From Micromonospora sp. DSM 45708 (lineage in GTDB: Bacteria > Actinomycetota > Actinomycetes > Mycobacteriales > Micromonosporaceae): a DNA stretch of 64,000 nt. Positions 62,424-64,000 of this stretch are shown piece by piece. Location: the NCBI RefSeq assembly GCF_039566955.1, contig NZ_CP154796.1, positions 4,650,001-4,714,000 of the forward strand, written 5' to 3'. The position numbers and the translations under genes were made by a program. The notes beneath the pieces are model-generated. The model searched no databases and had not been told where the DNA came from. It worked only from the letters and a program-made list of their open reading frames with translations. The stretch's first letter is position 1, and each line of letters starts with the position of its first letter.

Positions 62424-64000
62424 GATGCGATCCGCTCCTTGCTGACCAGCCGTCCGTCGACGAAACACAGCCGCCAGGTCGGCTGCGCGAACGGGAAGTT
62501 GCCGTCGGTGTAGAACTCGCAGCCCGGGGCGGCGCCGGTCGCGGGCGGGTCAGCCTGCCGTCGGGGCAGCCCGAGCGTGTCCCGCTGCTCGCCCAGCCGC
62601 AGCCGGTCGTAGCCGGGCCGGTCCAGCACCGCGCCGGCGGTGGCGAGCGGGTAGTAGACGAGCGCGAGCGCCAGGGCCAGCCCGGCCGGCGCGCCGAACG
62701 CGACGAGCAGGCTGCGCCGGACCCGCCGCCGGGCCTCCCGCAGCCGCCGCGCCGCCTCACCGGCCCGGTCGCCCCGACGCGGACCGCCGGAGCCGTCGGC
62801 CGGCGCCGGACCGGCGTCCGCACCGCCGGCCGGCGGGTGGTCGTCCGTCGCGGTGCCGTCGGGAACGCCGGTCAGCGGAAGACGGGCCGTGACCGCCCAA
62901 CCGCCGTCGCGGGGGCCGGCGTCCACGGCGCCGCCGGCGAGGCGTACCCGCTCGCGCAGCGCCAGCAGCCCCGAGCCGTGCGACGCCGGGCCGGGCAGCG
63001 GGCCGGTCGGGGGCGGCGGGTTGACCACCGCGACGGTGACCGCGTCGACGGCGCGCTCCACCGTGACCGTGACCGGGGCCGCCGGGGCGTAGCGGGCGGC
63101 GTTCGTCAGCGCCTCCCGGACCACCCGGTGCACGGCGTGCGCGACCAGCGGTGGCAGACCGGCGCCCGCCGCACCGCCGTCCCCGACGCCCGCGTCCCGC
63201 AGGCGCAGGTCGACCGCCATGCCGGCGTCGCGGGCGCCGTCGACCAGGTCGGCGACCGTCTCCCCCGGCGGTCGCCGGGTGGGCTCCTCGCGCAGCACGC
63301 CGATCACCTCGTGCAGCCGCTCGATGGCGACGGTGACGCTGGTCCGCAGTTCCCCGGCCGCCTTGCGGTGGACCGGGGACAGCTCGGACGCCAGCTCCAA
63401 CGCGCCGGCCCGCAACGCGATGAGGCTCAGGTCGTGCCCGAGCGAGTCGTGCATGTCCTGGGCGATCCGGGCCCGCTCGCGCAGGCGTACCCGCTCCACC
63501 ACGCCGCGCCGCTCCGCCTCGGCGTGCCGCCGCCCGGCCGCGGCGAGCGCCCGGTGCTGCCGCCGCAGTCGACCCAGCAGCCACGGAAAAACGCCGGCGA
63601 AGAGCAGCACCGAGGCGAGCTGGAACCAGACGGCCGGCTCGGTGTCGAGCAGCCCCAGGTTGAGCCCGGTGCCGGTCACCGCGATGGCGGCGAACACGGC
63701 CGCCGCCGGGGCGGCCCGGACGCTGCGCAGCCCGGCCAGGTAGCCGAAGACCGGGATGGCGAACACCACGTTGCCGTCGACGAGCGAACCGGCCACCACC
63801 GCCAGCACCGCCACGAGTGGCCACCGGCGGCACACCGCGACCGACACCGCGAGCAGCGCCAGCACGCCGGCCAGCAGCGGCACGTCGTGCGGCCGCCAGG
63901 GCGGGCTGAGCCGGGCGGCCGTCACCGGCGTCGCGAGCGCGGCCCACAGCAGCAGGTCACCGGCCCGGCTACGGGGTGTCGGGGACGACGGACGCGGGTG
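62420..64000 (-). CDS. Sensor histidine kinase (HisKA_3), partial at the window edge, with an unusual membrane-anchored C-terminal tail
   Basis: The frame stays open to base 64000, so the N-terminus is cut off; no start is assigned. Several membrane helices precede RIAQDMHDSLGHDLSLIALR, the phospho-acceptor motif, and ATPase motifs VREALTNAARYAPA and GSGLLALRERVRLAGG. After the kinase core, a charged linker (RRGDRAGEAARRLREARRR) leads to another hydrophobic segment (LLVAFGAPAGLALALALVYY) and a 75-residue tail with GCEFYTDGNF and RLCFVDGRLVS, probably outside the cell. Most DesK-like kinases end at the ATPase domain. Confidence 0.88.
   Translation of the reverse strand, partial: HPRPSSPTPRSRAGDLLLWAALATPVTAARLSPPWRPHDVPLLAGVLALLAVSVAVCRRWPLVAVLAVVAGSLVDGNVVFAIPVFGYLAGLRSVRAAPAAAVFAAIAVTGTGLNLGLLDTEPAVWFQLASVLLFAGVFPWLLGRLRRQHRALAAAGRRHAEAERRGVVERVRLRERARIAQDMHDSLGHDLSLIALRAGALELASELSPVHRKAAGELRTSVTVAIERLHEVIGVLREEPTRRPPGETVADLVDGARDAGMAVDLRLRDAGVGDGGAAGAGLPPLVAHAVHRVVREALTNAARYAPAAPVTVTVERAVDAVTVAVVNPPPPTGPLPGPASHGSGLLALRERVRLAGGAVDAGPRDGGWAVTARLPLTGVPDGTATDDHPPAGGADAGPAPADGSGGPRRGDRAGEAARRLREARRRVRRSLLVAFGAPAGLALALALVYYPLATAGAVLDRPGYDRLRLGEQRDTLGLPRRQADPPATGAAPGCEFYTDGNFPFAQPTWRLCFVDGRLVSKERIAS

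Overview
The window is high-GC actinobacterial DNA. GTG and TTG starts are common, several promoters place the -10 six or seven bases before the start codon (leaderless), and it carries ClpN-like, HelD-like, ECF42/YCII, DevR/DevS, F420-dependent and DUF6458-type genes. Gene style and a recurrent 'AAGGAGGGGCCCC' palindrome suggest Micromonospora or a close relative; this is an inference from recollection, not a database result. Nothing looks like a prophage, integron, transposon or CRISPR array.

Layout. 1-3.2 kb (minus): sulfonate-type ABC importer with a flavin monooxygenase, preceded by a short cysteine-type leader peptide. 3.4-16 kb: housekeeping and signalling genes (DUF4236, K+ channel, VOC/MarR divergon, TPR membrane protein, OmpR-type two-component pair, LolA/RseB-like protein, HelD-like ATPase with an unusual leader, Spo0M). 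16-24.4 kb: galactoside divergon, with GH42 beta-galactosidase and a DeoR regulator on one side and a carbohydrate ABC importer plus GH36 alpha-galactosidase on the other. 24.5-28 kb: YCII/ECF42 sigma pair and a secreted GH5 mannanase with CBM2. 28-35 kb: F420 oxidoreductase, a decayed hydrolase, and a minus-strand run of HTH, ClpN, diacylglycerol kinase, YihY, double PAP2 and EEP genes.

37.4-48.8 kb is the most coherent block. It holds two universal stress proteins around a phosphoketolase, a P1B-type ATPase fused to a hemerythrin HHE domain, two Acg-type nitroreductases, a DosS/DevS-like GAF kinase and a DevR/DosR-like regulator. Three intergenic regions carry near-identical GGGACCTTCGGCCC-type palindromes resembling DosR boxes. 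It reads as a hypoxia/NO/redox dormancy regulon island.

48.8-64 kb: epimerase, secreted lysozyme-like protein, LamG/PKD secreted protein, two tRNA groups (Gly-Val and Gly-Cys-Val, minus strand), PEP mutase-like enzyme, TetR and AlkB-type monooxygenase overlapping tail to tail, a glycosyltransferase fused to a methyltransferase-like domain, a surface protein with an LAxTG-like tail, a methyltransferase, a two-gene ABC exporter, and a NarL-type two-component system whose kinase runs off the right edge.

Repeated DNA: four copies of a 45-50 bp palindromic element lie at 13.64, 22.53, 41.63 and 59.85 kb. One is translated in frame inside the alpha-galactosidase gene.
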